Part shown: positions 1-7,818 of the stretch, piece after piece
Layout of the letters: each line of letters starts with the position of its first letter
Numbering within the stretch: position 1 is the stretch's first letter
Assembly: GCA_003165235.1 (NCBI GenBank)
Contig: PLSV01000181.1
Coordinates: forward strand, 1,271-35,945
Origin: Syntrophobacteraceae bacterium
GTDB lineage: Bacteria > Desulfobacterota > Syntrophobacteria > Syntrophobacterales > Syntrophobacteraceae
Length of the DNA: 34,675 nt
Direction: 5' to 3'
Position numbers and translations under genes: made by a program
Notes under the pieces: generated by a model
What the model saw: the letters and a program-made list of their open reading frames with translations, nothing else
Databases searched by the model: none
Told to the model about the DNA's origin: nothing

Positions 1-98
1 GAACCCGATCATAGTGAGGGTTCGGAGGGCAAATGTCCCCCCAACCCCCGGGCTTTTCAGCTCTTTTTGGCGCTCACTTGAACGCAATTTCGTATTAG

Positions 99-130
99 GG
101 ATTGAGGAATTGAGGGATTGAGTGATTGGA
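99..130. repeat. 8-bp tandem array (4 units)
   Basis: Four consecutive octamers read GGATTGAG, GAATTGAG, GGATTGAG and TGATTGGA. The rest of the 266 bases before the first gene shows nothing I can name. A second 4 x 8 array with a related purine-rich pattern lies at 2026-2057, so the two arrays bracket the ATPase gene and the 86-bp repeats. Confidence 0.7.
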
Positions 131-266
131 TAATCCCTTAGATCCTCGCTTCCCGCTCCTCTCTACGCTCCCGCTACCGGCTACCTCGAATAGTTCTTGA
201 TAAAGGGGGATCAATCAGTTATTTTGCAATCAAATTGCATTATAGCCGAAAAAGAGGAGGGTGCAG

Positions 267-1490
267 ATGTATGTCTCCCGCACACTTGAAGCCTTCGTGG
301 AAACCGCGACGAAGCAGTTTCCCGTTCTGCTGGTCACGGGCGCCAGACAGGTAGGGAAGACCACTTTGCTGCTGCACCTCGGCCAGGACAAAAGACCCTA
401 TGTCACCCTCGACGATCCCCTGGCGCTCAGCCTCGCCAGGCAAGACCCTCCGCTTTTTCTGCAAAGATTTCAGCCACCTGTGCTCATCGATGAAATCCAG
501 TATGCTCCGGAACTTCTGCCATATATCAAGATGGCAGTTGATAAGACCCGGGAACCGGGTCTCTTTTGGCTCACCGGCTCTCAGCAATTCCACCTGATGA
601 AAGGCGTATCCGAATCTCTCGCCGGCCGTGTGGCCGTGGTTAATCTTCTAGGGCTTTCCAGAAGAGAACTGGCCGGGTTGACTCATGTGCGCAAACCGTT
701 TCTGCCCGATCCCGATGAAATCCGCGATCGTATCGGTGTTGGAGGAAATCTACCTCTGAAGGATCTCTATCGCCTTATCTGGCGAGGCGCCTTTCCGGCG
801 CTCGCTATCTATGATGCGGTGGACAGAGACCTCTTCTACAGCTCCTATGTGCAAACCTATTTGCAGCGTGATGTCCGTGATCTGGCGCGAGTCGGCGATG
901 AATTGGCCTTTCTGCGCTTCCTTCGGGCTGCCGCAGCTCGGACAGCTCAATTGCTGAACCTGACCGATCTGAGCCGGGATGCCGACATCGCCGTGAACAC
1001 CGCAAAAAACTGGCTCTCGATCCTTCAGACCTCCGGAATCGCCTACCTTTTGGAGCCTTACCACACGAATGTGACCAATCGCCTTGTTAAGACCCCGAAA
1101 CTGTATATCCTCGATACGGGCTTGTGTGCATACCTGACGGAATGGTCGAGCCCGGAAACGCTCGAGGCCGGCGCCATGTCCGGTGCGAGCCTGGAAACAT
1201 GGATCATGGCTGAAATCCTGAAAAGCTACTGGCACAATGGGCGTCAAGCTCCCTTTTATTTCTACCGTGATAAAGACCTGAAAGAAATCGACCTTCTTAT
1301 CGTTCGGGATGGGACGATTTATCCTCTTGAGTTCAAGAAAAGCGCTTCTCCGGGAACGAACGATGTGCGGCATTTCCACACCCTGGAAAGACTAAAGATG
1401 CCCATCGGCCCAGGTGGTGTGATTTGCCTGGCCGAACAGTCCCTGCCACTGTCCTCTTCTACCATCTCCATCCCTGTAGCCGCGATCTGA
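267..1490 (+). CDS. AAA-type ATP-binding protein, DUF4143 family
   Basis: A 407-residue P-loop ATPase of the family with an N-terminal AAA module and a C-terminal DUF4143 (nuclease-like fold) region. Walker A GARQVGKTT lies near residues 26-34 and a Walker B-like VLIDEIQ near 73. The LTGSQQF and SLAGRV motifs typical of the family follow, and the C-terminal part contains DLLIVRDG and PLEFKKS. These proteins are common in accessory DNA and often sit near toxin-antitoxin genes; their cellular role is poorly known. I chose the ATG at 267 over the GTG at 261 because AGGAGG at 255-260 abuts the GTG but stands 6 bases before the ATG. The gene seems intact, is the only complete gene in this repeat-rich patch, and its stop is followed almost at once by the 86-bp tandem repeat. 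Confidence 0.85.
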   Translation: MYVSRTLEAFVETATKQFPVLLVTGARQVGKTTLLLHLGQDKRPYVTLDDPLALSLARQDPPLFLQRFQPPVLIDEIQYAPELLPYIKMAVDKTREPGLFWLTGSQQFHLMKGVSESLAGRVAVVNLLGLSRRELAGLTHVRKPFLPDPDEIRDRIGVGGNLPLKDLYRLIWRGAFPALAIYDAVDRDLFYSSYVQTYLQRDVRDLARVGDELAFLRFLRAAAARTAQLLNLTDLSRDADIAVNTAKNWLSILQTSGIAYLLEPYHTNVTNRLVKTPKLYILDTGLCAYLTEWSSPETLEAGAMSGASLETWIMAEILKSYWHNGRQAPFYFYRDKDLKEIDLLIVRDGTIYPLEFKKSASPGTNDVRHFHTLERLKMPIGPGGVICLAEQSLPLSSSTISIPVAAI

Positions 1491-1500
1491 GGTGTGAGCG

Positions 1501-1810
1501 GGGCGGTGGGACCGCCAGCCAAGTTCGCCGCTACCTTCGGTGACGGCACAGGCAGGATCTCGCAACCAGCGGGATGGGGGGATGCGGGGCGGTGGGACCG
1601 CCAGCCGGATTTGCCGCTACCTTCGGTGGCGGCACAGGCAGGATCTCGCAACCAGCAAGATGGGGGGATGCGGGGCGGTGGGACCACCAGCCGGATTCGC
1701 CGCTACCTTCGGTGGCGGCACAGGCAGGATCTCGCAACCAGCGGGATGGGGGGATGCGGGGCGGTGGGACCGCCAGCCGGATTTGCCGCTACCTTCGGTG
1801 GCGGCACAGG
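1501..1810. repeat. 86-bp tandem repeat, about 3.6 copies
   Basis: Units begin at 1501, 1587, 1673 and 1759, each opening with GGGCGGTGGGACC, with exact 86-bp spacing. The last unit breaks off after GCGGCACAGG at 1810. Each unit carries a hairpin of the form GCCGCTACC-TTC-GGTGGCGGC (for example 1613-1633), a 9-bp stem with one T:G wobble. Unit 1 is the most diverged (GTGACGGC in the 3' arm). The period is not a multiple of three, so the open frames through it are artefacts. It starts 10 bases after the stop of the ATPase gene. Confidence 0.9.
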
Positions 1811-1854
1811 AATTTGCCCGGCGTAAGCCCGGGACCACATGAGCCGCCTTCCGG

Positions 1855-2013
1855 TCAGGCAACCTGTTGCAACTTATTGGCGAAATCACGACCTGATGTT
1901 GCAGGCGGAAGTGGTTTGCCGTTTTTGCGATAAAGCTCAACGGCCTCTTCGACAACCTGACACAGTTCCTCAAAGACCGCTTTTTCGTCGTTGCCGCGGG
2001 TCCCGCCGTATAT
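1855..2013 (-). pseudogene. HicB-like antitoxin remnant (C-terminal half)
   Basis: Read on the minus strand, this frame gives about 53 residues running from IYGGTRGNDEKAVFEE through a helix with EEAVELYRKNGKPLPP to a stop at 1855-1857. The acidic helix followed by a GKPLPP-type linker resembles the C-terminal part of HicB-family antitoxins. No start codon or N-terminal beta strands are present: upstream of about 2013 the frame runs straight into the octamer array at 2026-2057, which probably marks the breakpoint. No toxin gene is adjacent. The family assignment rests on pattern only and is moderate. Confidence 0.4.
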
Positions 2014-2025
2014 CAATAAAAGGGC

Positions 2026-2057
2026 GGGTGAGTAGGTGAATGGGTGAATAGGTGAGT
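2026..2057. repeat. 8-bp tandem array RGGTGART (4 units)
   Basis: Four octamers in a row: GGGTGAGT, AGGTGAAT, GGGTGAAT, AGGTGAGT. It adjoins the truncated end of the HicB-like fragment. It resembles the array at 99-130 in unit length and copy number but not in exact sequence. Confidence 0.75.
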
Positions 2058-2101
2058 AGAAAAAACCATTGGGGAACCTTAGCCTATAACCCGATCTTAC
2101 T

Positions 2102-2129
2102 CTTCACGCTTCACGCTTCACTATTCATG
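2102..2129. repeat. 7-bp tandem array at the metG stop
   Basis: Heptamers CTTCACG, CTTCACG, CTTCACT and ATTCATG follow one another. The complement of the metG stop codon (2125-2127) lies inside the last, diverged unit, so the array meets the end of a housekeeping gene. It may be a hot spot of slippage or a junction of inserted DNA. Confidence 0.6.
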
Positions 2130-4098
2130 AAATCTTGCCGCCAGGAGACACATTCGCCTCGGGAACAACGAGTTTGAGATCCAGCCCATCGCGTACGGCG
2201 AGGATCATTCCGTGGGATTCGATCCCCATGAGTTTTGCAGGTTTGAGATTCGCCACCAGAACCACCTGCTTTCCGACAAGGTCTGCTGGTGAATGAGTTT
2301 TGGCGATTCCGGCCACGATCTGCCGTTCTTCCCCGATATCGACCATCAGCTTTACCAGTTTGTCGGAGTGCGGGACTTTTTCCGCCTGCCTGATAAGGCC
2401 GACCCGCAGATCGACCTGCCGGAACAGGTCGATATCGATAAGGCCGCCGGAGTCCGTCACCCCGGAGGGGGCGGGGGCTTCCGCTTTTTTTCCCTCTCTT
2501 GGTTTTTGGCCTTTATCAGCTTTCGCAGCCCCCTGTTTACCGGGTTTTTCCAGCTTTTTACCCGCCGTTTCGACCCGTGGAAAGAGCGATTCTCCTTTGA
2601 GGACCTTGGCGCCTTCCTGCAGGGCGCCCCAGGAGGTATCTTCGGCAAGTCTCAGGTCCGAGGTTTTTTTCGCGATTCCAAGCCGCTCGAGCATCTTCAC
2701 GGAGGTTGAAGGCATAAAAGGGGAAATCAGTACGGCAACGACTTTATTCACCTCGAGAAGTGTTCTCATTACAGTCTGAAGCCGGGGCAGGAGGGCCGCA
2801 TCCTTAGCCAGGTTCCAAGGGGCGACGTAGTCGATGTATTTATTGGCCGCGCCGACGCATTCCCAAATGGCTACAAGCGCCTTGTGGAAGCCGAGCCTGG
2901 GGATTTCGTCGCGGAATTGCCTGACCGCATCGTCAACCTTATCGTGCAGTTCACGGTCCATCCCGTCGGGTTGCGAGCCGAAGGGGGGAACTTTTTCGTC
3001 AAAATAGCGCGCAGTCATTGCAAGCGTACGGCTGAAAAGGTTTCCCAGGTCGTTTGCCAGGTCTGCGTTTATGCGCTGAACCAGCGCCTCCTCGCTGAAC
3101 TTCGCATCGAGCCCGAAAACCATCTCCCGCAGCAGAAAGTACCGGAAGGCGTCGAGCCCATAAACGGGGGCAAGGTCCAGGGGCCGAACAACGGCGCCGT
3201 GGCTCTTGCTCATCTTGCCTTCGTCCGTTTTCCAGTACCCGTGGACGTTGAGGTGTTGGAATAAGGGAATGCCGGCGGCCTTGAGCATCGTGGGCCAGTA
3301 GATGCCGTGCGGTTTGAGGATGTCCTTGGCTATAAGGTGCTGGGCAACGGGCCAGAACTCTTTGTAAAGCTGGCCGTCAGGATATCCGATTGCGGAAATA
3401 TAGTTGATGAGAGCGTCGAACCAGACATAAGTCACATAGTTTTCGTCGAACGGAAGCGGTATGCCCCAGTTGAGGCGCTCAACGGGCCGGGAGATGCAGA
3501 GGTCTTCCAGAGGCTCCCTGAGAAAGGCCAACACTTCGTTTCGATACCTTTCGGGACGGATGCACTCGGGATTGGATTCCATGTGTGCAATAAGCCAATT
3601 CTGATATTTGCTCATGCGAAAAAAATAATTCGCCTCCGCCCGCTCGACGGGAGGCTTATCGTGGTCCGGGCACTTTCCATCAACCAGTTCCCGCTCGGTG
3701 TAGAACCTCTCGCACCCGACGCAGTAAAGGCCCTTGTAAGTGTCAAAGTAGATTTCACCAGCGTCGAAGACCTTCTGCAACACGTATTGGACGACTCTCA
3801 CATGTTCGAGGTCGGTGGTCCGGATGAATTTGTCGTTTTCGATACTGAGTTTGGGCCAGGTTTGCCTGAAAAGCGCGCTTATCTTATCGGCGTAAGCCTT
3901 GGGCTCAACACCTGCAGCCTGGGCCGCCTGGACGATTTTATCCCCGTGCTCGTCGGTCCCGGTGAGGAAGAAGGTCTTGAATCCCAGCAGTTCATGGAAG
4001 CGGTTCATTACGTCTGCTACGATTGTCGTGTAGGCATGGCCTATGTGAGGTTCGGCATTAACGTAATAAATCGGGGTTGTTATATAGAATCGATTCAT
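2125..4098 (-). CDS. metG: Methionyl-tRNA synthetase
   Basis: Cytoplasmic class I aminoacyl-tRNA synthetase that charges tRNA-Met with methionine using ATP. The 657-residue product opens with the Rossmann catalytic core; HIGH is at residues 18-21. A zinc-knuckle region follows (CVGC, then a CPDH variant in which the fourth cysteine is replaced), and KMSKS lies near residues 296-300. After an Ala/Lys-rich linker, the C-terminal ~100 residues form the EMAP/Trbp111-like tRNA-binding OB fold (DLRVGLI, HSDKL, IVAGIA, NLKPAKLMG). Its ATG overlaps the TGA of the upstream ricT-like gene (ATGA, 4095-4098), so the two are probably translationally coupled and co-transcribed from holB. Length and motif order are normal for the family. 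Confidence 0.97.
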   Translation of the reverse strand: MNRFYITTPIYYVNAEPHIGHAYTTIVADVMNRFHELLGFKTFFLTGTDEHGDKIVQAAQAAGVEPKAYADKISALFRQTWPKLSIENDKFIRTTDLEHVRVVQYVLQKVFDAGEIYFDTYKGLYCVGCERFYTERELVDGKCPDHDKPPVERAEANYFFRMSKYQNWLIAHMESNPECIRPERYRNEVLAFLREPLEDLCISRPVERLNWGIPLPFDENYVTYVWFDALINYISAIGYPDGQLYKEFWPVAQHLIAKDILKPHGIYWPTMLKAAGIPLFQHLNVHGYWKTDEGKMSKSHGAVVRPLDLAPVYGLDAFRYFLLREMVFGLDAKFSEEALVQRINADLANDLGNLFSRTLAMTARYFDEKVPPFGSQPDGMDRELHDKVDDAVRQFRDEIPRLGFHKALVAIWECVGAANKYIDYVAPWNLAKDAALLPRLQTVMRTLLEVNKVVAVLISPFMPSTSVKMLERLGIAKKTSDLRLAEDTSWGALQEGAKVLKGESLFPRVETAGKKLEKPGKQGAAKADKGQKPREGKKAEAPAPSGVTDSGGLIDIDLFRQVDLRVGLIRQAEKVPHSDKLVKLMVDIGEERQIVAGIAKTHSPADLVGKQVVLVANLKPAKLMGIESHGMILAVRDGLDLKLVVPEANVSPGGKIS

Positions 4099-4967
4099 TT
4101 GTCCTCTTTCCTCCTGGTCTCACGCGGCAGCTCATCCGGTGATTCCGGATGGGCGCATCTGCATTCGCCACGGCAACCGCAGCCCTTGTCCAGATCGACG
4201 TCTATTTCCTTCCCATCCTCAAGCTGAATCGTGAAGGACCTGGCCATAATGTTCTGGCGCACCACCTTGCCTTTGCCTTCGGGCAGATCGACCTTCTTGC
4301 CCAGTTTGGGCATATCTTTCTTGAGTTCCCTGTAGGTTTCGTGCTCGAACTGGAGGCAGCACATGAGCCTGCCGCAGGCCCCGGATATCTTTGCAGGGTT
4401 GAGGCTCAGGTTTTGTTCCTTAGCCATCTTAATGGAGACGGCATGGAAATTCTTTAAAAATGTCGCGCAGCACAAAGGCCTCCCACAGCCCCCAAGGCCG
4501 CCCACCATCTTTGCCTGGTTGCGAATTCCGATCTGGCGCAGTTCGACACGTGTCCGCAGCCGTCTGACCAGGTCTTTGAGAAGTTCTCTAAAATCCACCC
4601 GGCCGTCTGCAGTAAAGTAGAATATGATCTTACTGCCGTCGAAGAAGTATTCCACGTCCACCAGGCTCATGGGAAGCTGGTGGGCGGCAATTTTCTCCAG
4701 GCAAAAGCTCTTCGCGTCCGCCTCGATTTCCATATTATTGCGAAGCTGGCGGATTTCATCTTCCGTCGCCATCCGTTCGATCTGCTTTATTTCCTGGGGA
4801 TGGATTCGGGGGTCCTTCGGGCAAGGGGGCTCGACCACCTGCCCAAGCCCTACGCCCTGTTCGGTGTGTACGATTACATATTCGTCCTTCCTGGGAGAGT
4901 ATTCGCCGGGATCAAAATGGTAAATTTTGCCCCCTTTTCGGAAACGAATTCCAACCACCTTTTCCAT
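4095..4967 (-). CDS. ricT: PSP1-domain protein, RicT (YaaT) family
   Basis: A 290-residue PSP1-domain protein like Bacillus YaaT/RicT, which works in a [4Fe-4S]-binding Ric complex that affects RNase Y-dependent mRNA processing. The N-terminus (VVGIRFRKGGKIYHFDPG) is characteristic. The conserved cysteine pairs are visible: CGRPLCC (C161, C166, C167) and ACGRLMCC (C198, C203, C204). The product ends in an extra Cys-rich stretch, CGCRGECRC, near residues 263-271, followed by a charged tail. The gene starts inside the 3' end of holB (56-bp overlap) and overlaps metG by 4 bp. The order holB-yaaT is also known in Firmicutes. Whether the Ric complex exists in this organism is not shown; RicA/RicF-like genes are not in the window. 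Confidence 0.88.
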   Translation of the reverse strand: MEKVVGIRFRKGGKIYHFDPGEYSPRKDEYVIVHTEQGVGLGQVVEPPCPKDPRIHPQEIKQIERMATEDEIRQLRNNMEIEADAKSFCLEKIAAHQLPMSLVDVEYFFDGSKIIFYFTADGRVDFRELLKDLVRRLRTRVELRQIGIRNQAKMVGGLGGCGRPLCCATFLKNFHAVSIKMAKEQNLSLNPAKISGACGRLMCCLQFEHETYRELKKDMPKLGKKVDLPEGKGKVVRQNIMARSFTIQLEDGKEIDVDLDKGCGCRGECRCAHPESPDELPRETRRKEDK

Positions 4968-6009
4968 AGAGCGAGTCCTTTATGGCCAGGCAAACGCCTT
5001 CAAGCGTCATTTGCAGATTCGCGTTCACTTTCAGACCCTGCATCGCCTGTTCAACATTGTGATATAAAAAGAAAAGACGTTCCGGCGGAACCGACCTTGC
5101 CGCCTCTTTCGTCCTGCCGTTCAATTCGAATGTAAGCGGGGCGTCGCAGCCGCCGGCCGAGTTCTGAGCCGCAGCGACCCTAAACAGGATAAGGTCCCGG
5201 ACCCACAGCCTTATAAACTCAAGGTCCTGCTCGGCAGTTTCGCGGTTCTTCGCCCAACCGGAAACCATCGGGAAAAAATCGAGGATAGAAAGTCCGTCCA
5301 GATTTTCTAACTTCTCGACAACTTTTTTCCAACCCGCCACCCGATCCTCTTCGGAAAACCATCGCGCTTTCTCAATGCTTCCGGCAGCCAGACGGGCAAT
5401 CCCGGCGGCACGGTCCGGCGCAAGCCCCCCTTCGCGCGCCAACCATTGGGCTACGACCTCGTCCTCAAGGGGCTGAAAACGCACCTGGCAGCACCTGGAG
5501 ACTATAGTCGGCAAGAGCATCTGCGATTCGGCCGCAATCAGGATGAAGATGTTAGCCTTCGGTGGCTCCTCCAGTATCTTGAGCATAGCGTTTCCCGCCA
5601 GCTCCATCAGCTTTTGCGCGTCTTGAATTATAACAACGCGGAATTTTCCTTCAAACGGCCGGAAACGGAAACGCTTCATCAGATCGCGAATCTGGTCCAT
5701 TTTGATGAGAACACCGTCGCTGCCGATGTGGATCAGATCCGGATGCAGTCCCTCCTGGAGCTTATGGCACGAGCCGCACTCGCCGCATGAATCATAATCT
5801 TGCGGATTGAGGCAATTCAGGGCTTTGGCCAACTCCATGGCCGCAGCATACTTGCCGACGCCCGTCATTCCGGAAAAAAGAAAGGCATGCGGAACAGTTT
5901 CTTTTTTGAGAATCCGCTTCAAAAACCGAATGGCCCTTTGCTGGCCGTGAATATCGGCGAACGCCACTTCAGCACCCTGTAACCCTTGCAGGTTCTCCAA
6001 GCCCCGCAT
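4912..6009 (-). CDS. holB: DNA polymerase III subunit delta' (clamp loader)
   Basis: Clamp-loader AAA+ subunit that helps load the beta sliding clamp onto primed DNA. Motifs seen in the 365-residue product: a P-loop-like GMTGVGK (near 47-53), a zinc-binding cysteine set (C-x8-C-x2-C-x2-C around CGECGSC), and the SRC motif in IVSRCCQVRF. The C-terminal third is less conserved, as usual. The longest frame starts at ATG 6009, but family members start around the AFADIHGQQRAI segment, and a GTG at 5967 with AGGG seven bases upstream is an equally good start. The gene heads the holB-ricT-metG set. Confidence 0.92.
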   Translation of the reverse strand: MRGLENLQGLQGAEVAFADIHGQQRAIRFLKRILKKETVPHAFLFSGMTGVGKYAAAMELAKALNCLNPQDYDSCGECGSCHKLQEGLHPDLIHIGSDGVLIKMDQIRDLMKRFRFRPFEGKFRVVIIQDAQKLMELAGNAMLKILEEPPKANIFILIAAESQMLLPTIVSRCCQVRFQPLEDEVVAQWLAREGGLAPDRAAGIARLAAGSIEKARWFSEEDRVAGWKKVVEKLENLDGLSILDFFPMVSGWAKNRETAEQDLEFIRLWVRDLILFRVAAAQNSAGGCDAPLTFELNGRTKEAARSVPPERLFFLYHNVEQAMQGLKVNANLQMTLEGVCLAIKDSLYGKGGWNSFPKRGQNLPF

Positions 6010-6054
6010 CCTTCGGGTGCTTCGTGCCAGAATCTCATCCTGGAGCTTTTTCTG

Positions 6055-6100
6055 ATCACGAAGATCGCGAAGATTTAATCACATCACGAAGAGCACGAAG
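6055..6100. repeat. Two pairs of 9-bp direct repeats
   Basis: ATCACGAAG-ATCGCGAAG (6055-6072) and ATCACGAAG-AGCACGAAG (6083-6100) are separated by ten bases between holB and the OB/HD gene. This kind of short CACGAAG repeat is frequent in intergenic DNA; no function is visible. Confidence 0.6.
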
Positions 6101-6124
6101 AATGCGAAATCCGGGACTGGACCC

Positions 6125-7159
6125 TCAATTCCTGGCGCCAGGCTTTGACGCCGGACCTTCAATCGCCCCGGTTTCCGAAATCTCATCCCCGGCGGCGCCA
6201 TCGTTTTGTTTCGGAAAACCCCTGAAAAAATGCCTGCCAAAAATAGTCTCGAATCCGGTCCACGTACTGTTGTCATCGGCTGAATTCGCCAGTATCCGGT
6301 TGATGGCGTTCATCTTTGCATCGAGATCATCAGCCAGGTGCAGGGCGAAAGCTTCCTTGCTCGCCGGCAGCCTGACCGCCCCGAACTGGGCCTCCCCGTG
6401 ATGGCTCAGGATGAGGTGCTTCAGGAGAAGCGACGTCTCTGCGGGAAAGCCTTCAATCGTTCGAATCTTGTCCTCGACGATCTGGGTCCCCAGGACCATA
6501 TGCCCTACCAGGCGTCCTGCATCCGAATAGTCGATATGTGTATCATAAACGAATTCGCCGATTTTCCCAATGTCGTGCAAAAAAGCGCCCGCTATAAGCA
6601 TATCGCGATCGAGGTCCGGATAATGGTTACAGATTCTGTATGCGAGCGTAATAACGGAAAGTGTGTGTTCCAAAAGCCCACCGATATAGGCGTGGTGCAT
6701 TGACTTTGCCGCCGGAGCGAGTTTAAAGCGGGTCATGATTTCAGGGTCGGCCAGAATTGCTTCACACAGGCGGCGAGCGAAAGAGTCGGTCATTCCTGCG
6801 AGGAGCTTGCCTAATCGTTCGAAAAGCTCGTCCCGGTCGTAAGGGCAGACCGGGAGAAAATCGGCCGGATCGTACGCCCCGGTGGGAACAGGCATGATTT
6901 CTGAAATGCTGAGCTGCATCCTATCCTTGTAAAGCTCCGTTTTCGCCCGCAGGTAGACGATATCCCCCGACTGAAAACCCGTCGAGGCCTCAAGGGCTTT
7001 TTCCCACATCTTGCCGCTAATCTCACCCGTTTTATCCAACAGCTTCAAATCGAGGTAAACCGTTCCGTTGCGGGCAGTTCTCAACTGTTTTTCGGAGGCT
7101 ACAAACAGAGAAGCGATTTCCAGGTTCGGTTTCAGTTCCGAAATGAACAACTTGGGCAT
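6125..7159 (-). CDS. OB-fold/HD-domain 3'-5' exoribonuclease, YhaM-like
   Basis: The 344-residue product has an N-terminal OB-type nucleic-acid-binding fold (residues ~1-95; YLDLKLLDKTGEISGKMW) and a C-terminal HD hydrolase domain. HD metal ligands are visible: H165 (LLEHT), H195-D196 (FLHDIGK), H253-H254 (LSHHGE) and D277. The architecture matches the YhaM/CBF1 family, 3'-5' exoribonucleases that act in RNA turnover in Bacillus and relatives. I chose the ATG at 7159 because AGGTGG stands just upstream on the minus strand; the frame stays open to 7273, but that extra sequence contains the promoter at 7223-7251. The tail after ~320 is hydrophilic and variable. Confidence 0.85.
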   Translation of the reverse strand: MPKLFISELKPNLEIASLFVASEKQLRTARNGTVYLDLKLLDKTGEISGKMWEKALEASTGFQSGDIVYLRAKTELYKDRMQLSISEIMPVPTGAYDPADFLPVCPYDRDELFERLGKLLAGMTDSFARRLCEAILADPEIMTRFKLAPAAKSMHHAYIGGLLEHTLSVITLAYRICNHYPDLDRDMLIAGAFLHDIGKIGEFVYDTHIDYSDAGRLVGHMVLGTQIVEDKIRTIEGFPAETSLLLKHLILSHHGEAQFGAVRLPASKEAFALHLADDLDAKMNAINRILANSADDNSTWTGFETIFGRHFFRGFPKQNDGAAGDEISETGAIEGPASKPGARN

Positions 7160-7222
7160 TGACCACCTGCTTTGTGTTTCACCAAAATGGATAAGCATCG
7201 ATATTGCGATTTTAAAAATAAC

Positions 7223-7251
7223 ATCGTAGTATATCCCGGCCTGACAGTCAA
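7223..7251 (-). promoter_or_regulatory. Sigma70-type promoter for the OB/HD gene
   Basis: On the minus strand, TTGACT (7246-7251), a 17-base spacer and TACGAT (7223-7228) precede the ATG at 7159 by about 65 bases. Spacing is ideal and the -35 box is 5/6 consensus. Confidence 0.6.
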
Positions 7252-7359
7252 ACGGCAGAGAGTTCGGCCTCACGAAAACAAAAGATGACCGGCGACGTGG
7301 CGCTTTCGCGTGAGATCCTGTTTCTGAATTGCTCGATTCGGTTTATTCCGATTTCTGAC

Positions 7360-7388
7360 TTGCCGCGCCAGGCGCTAAAGTTTATAAA
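7360..7388 (+). promoter_or_regulatory. Sigma70-type promoter for PLDc_N/ppiD
   Basis: TTGCCG (7360-7365), 17 bases, TATAAA (7383-7388). It lies about 95 bases before the small membrane protein gene and diverges from the minus-strand promoter at 7223-7251. A perfect 6-bp hairpin, AGCCTG-CCGT-CAGGCT (7420-7435), lies in the leader. Confidence 0.55.
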
Positions 7389-7482
7389 TTCCGGCTAAAT
7401 GAACGAGTTTGAGACCGGTAGCCTGCCGTCAGGCTGAAAACAGCTCAAGCCGGCATCGAGGCGGATGGCATGGAGTTGGTAG

Positions 7483-7692
7483 ATGGCCCTTAAGCCATTG
7501 AATTTAGTGATAGTTATGGTTATAGTGCTCATTCCCATGATCCCGACGTTCTGGGCTCTTGTGGATTTGCCAAGACGGCGTTTTTCCAGCAGAATATCCA
7601 AAGTGATATGGTTTGCGGCGGTTTCCTTGCTGCCATGTCTTGGCGGGACTCTGTACTTTCTACTGGTCCGCCGCAACACTCAACCGCGTTGA
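7483..7692 (+). CDS. Small PLDc_N-type membrane protein
   Basis: A 69-residue protein with two hydrophobic segments (about 8-28 and 41-62) separated by a basic loop (PRRRFSSR). The pattern W-x-LVDL-x-RR ... LPCLGGTLYFLLVRR matches the stand-alone phospholipase-D-nuclease N-terminal (PLDc_N) family of small inner-membrane proteins, whose function is not defined. GGAG at 7472-7475 stands seven bases before the ATG. It is followed after 126 bases by ppiD. Confidence 0.75.
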   Translation: MALKPLNLVIVMVIVLIPMIPTFWALVDLPRRRFSSRISKVIWFAAVSLLPCLGGTLYFLLVRRNTQPR

Positions 7693-7818
7693 TCGCCAAC
7701 CGCAACTGCAGAGCTTCCGGCTAAAGCCGGCAAGTGGATTGAACAGATTATGCAGAGCATGCGGAGATGGCGACAGTCCATTGAACAGTGAGCGAAGCAG
7801 GAAAGGAAACTGGAGCCA

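Noticed and set aside
1501..1810. CRISPR array
   Set aside because: Units adjoin with no distinct spacers and no cas genes are present; it is a tandem repeat.
1494..1973. Several overlapping frames across the tandem repeats
   Set aside because: The 86-bp period shifts frame each unit and gives look-alike Gly/Arg/Pro-rich frames in several phases; not genes.
3307..4227. 306-codon plus frame opposite metG and the end of ricT
   Set aside because: Antisense to well-supported motifs; no family features.
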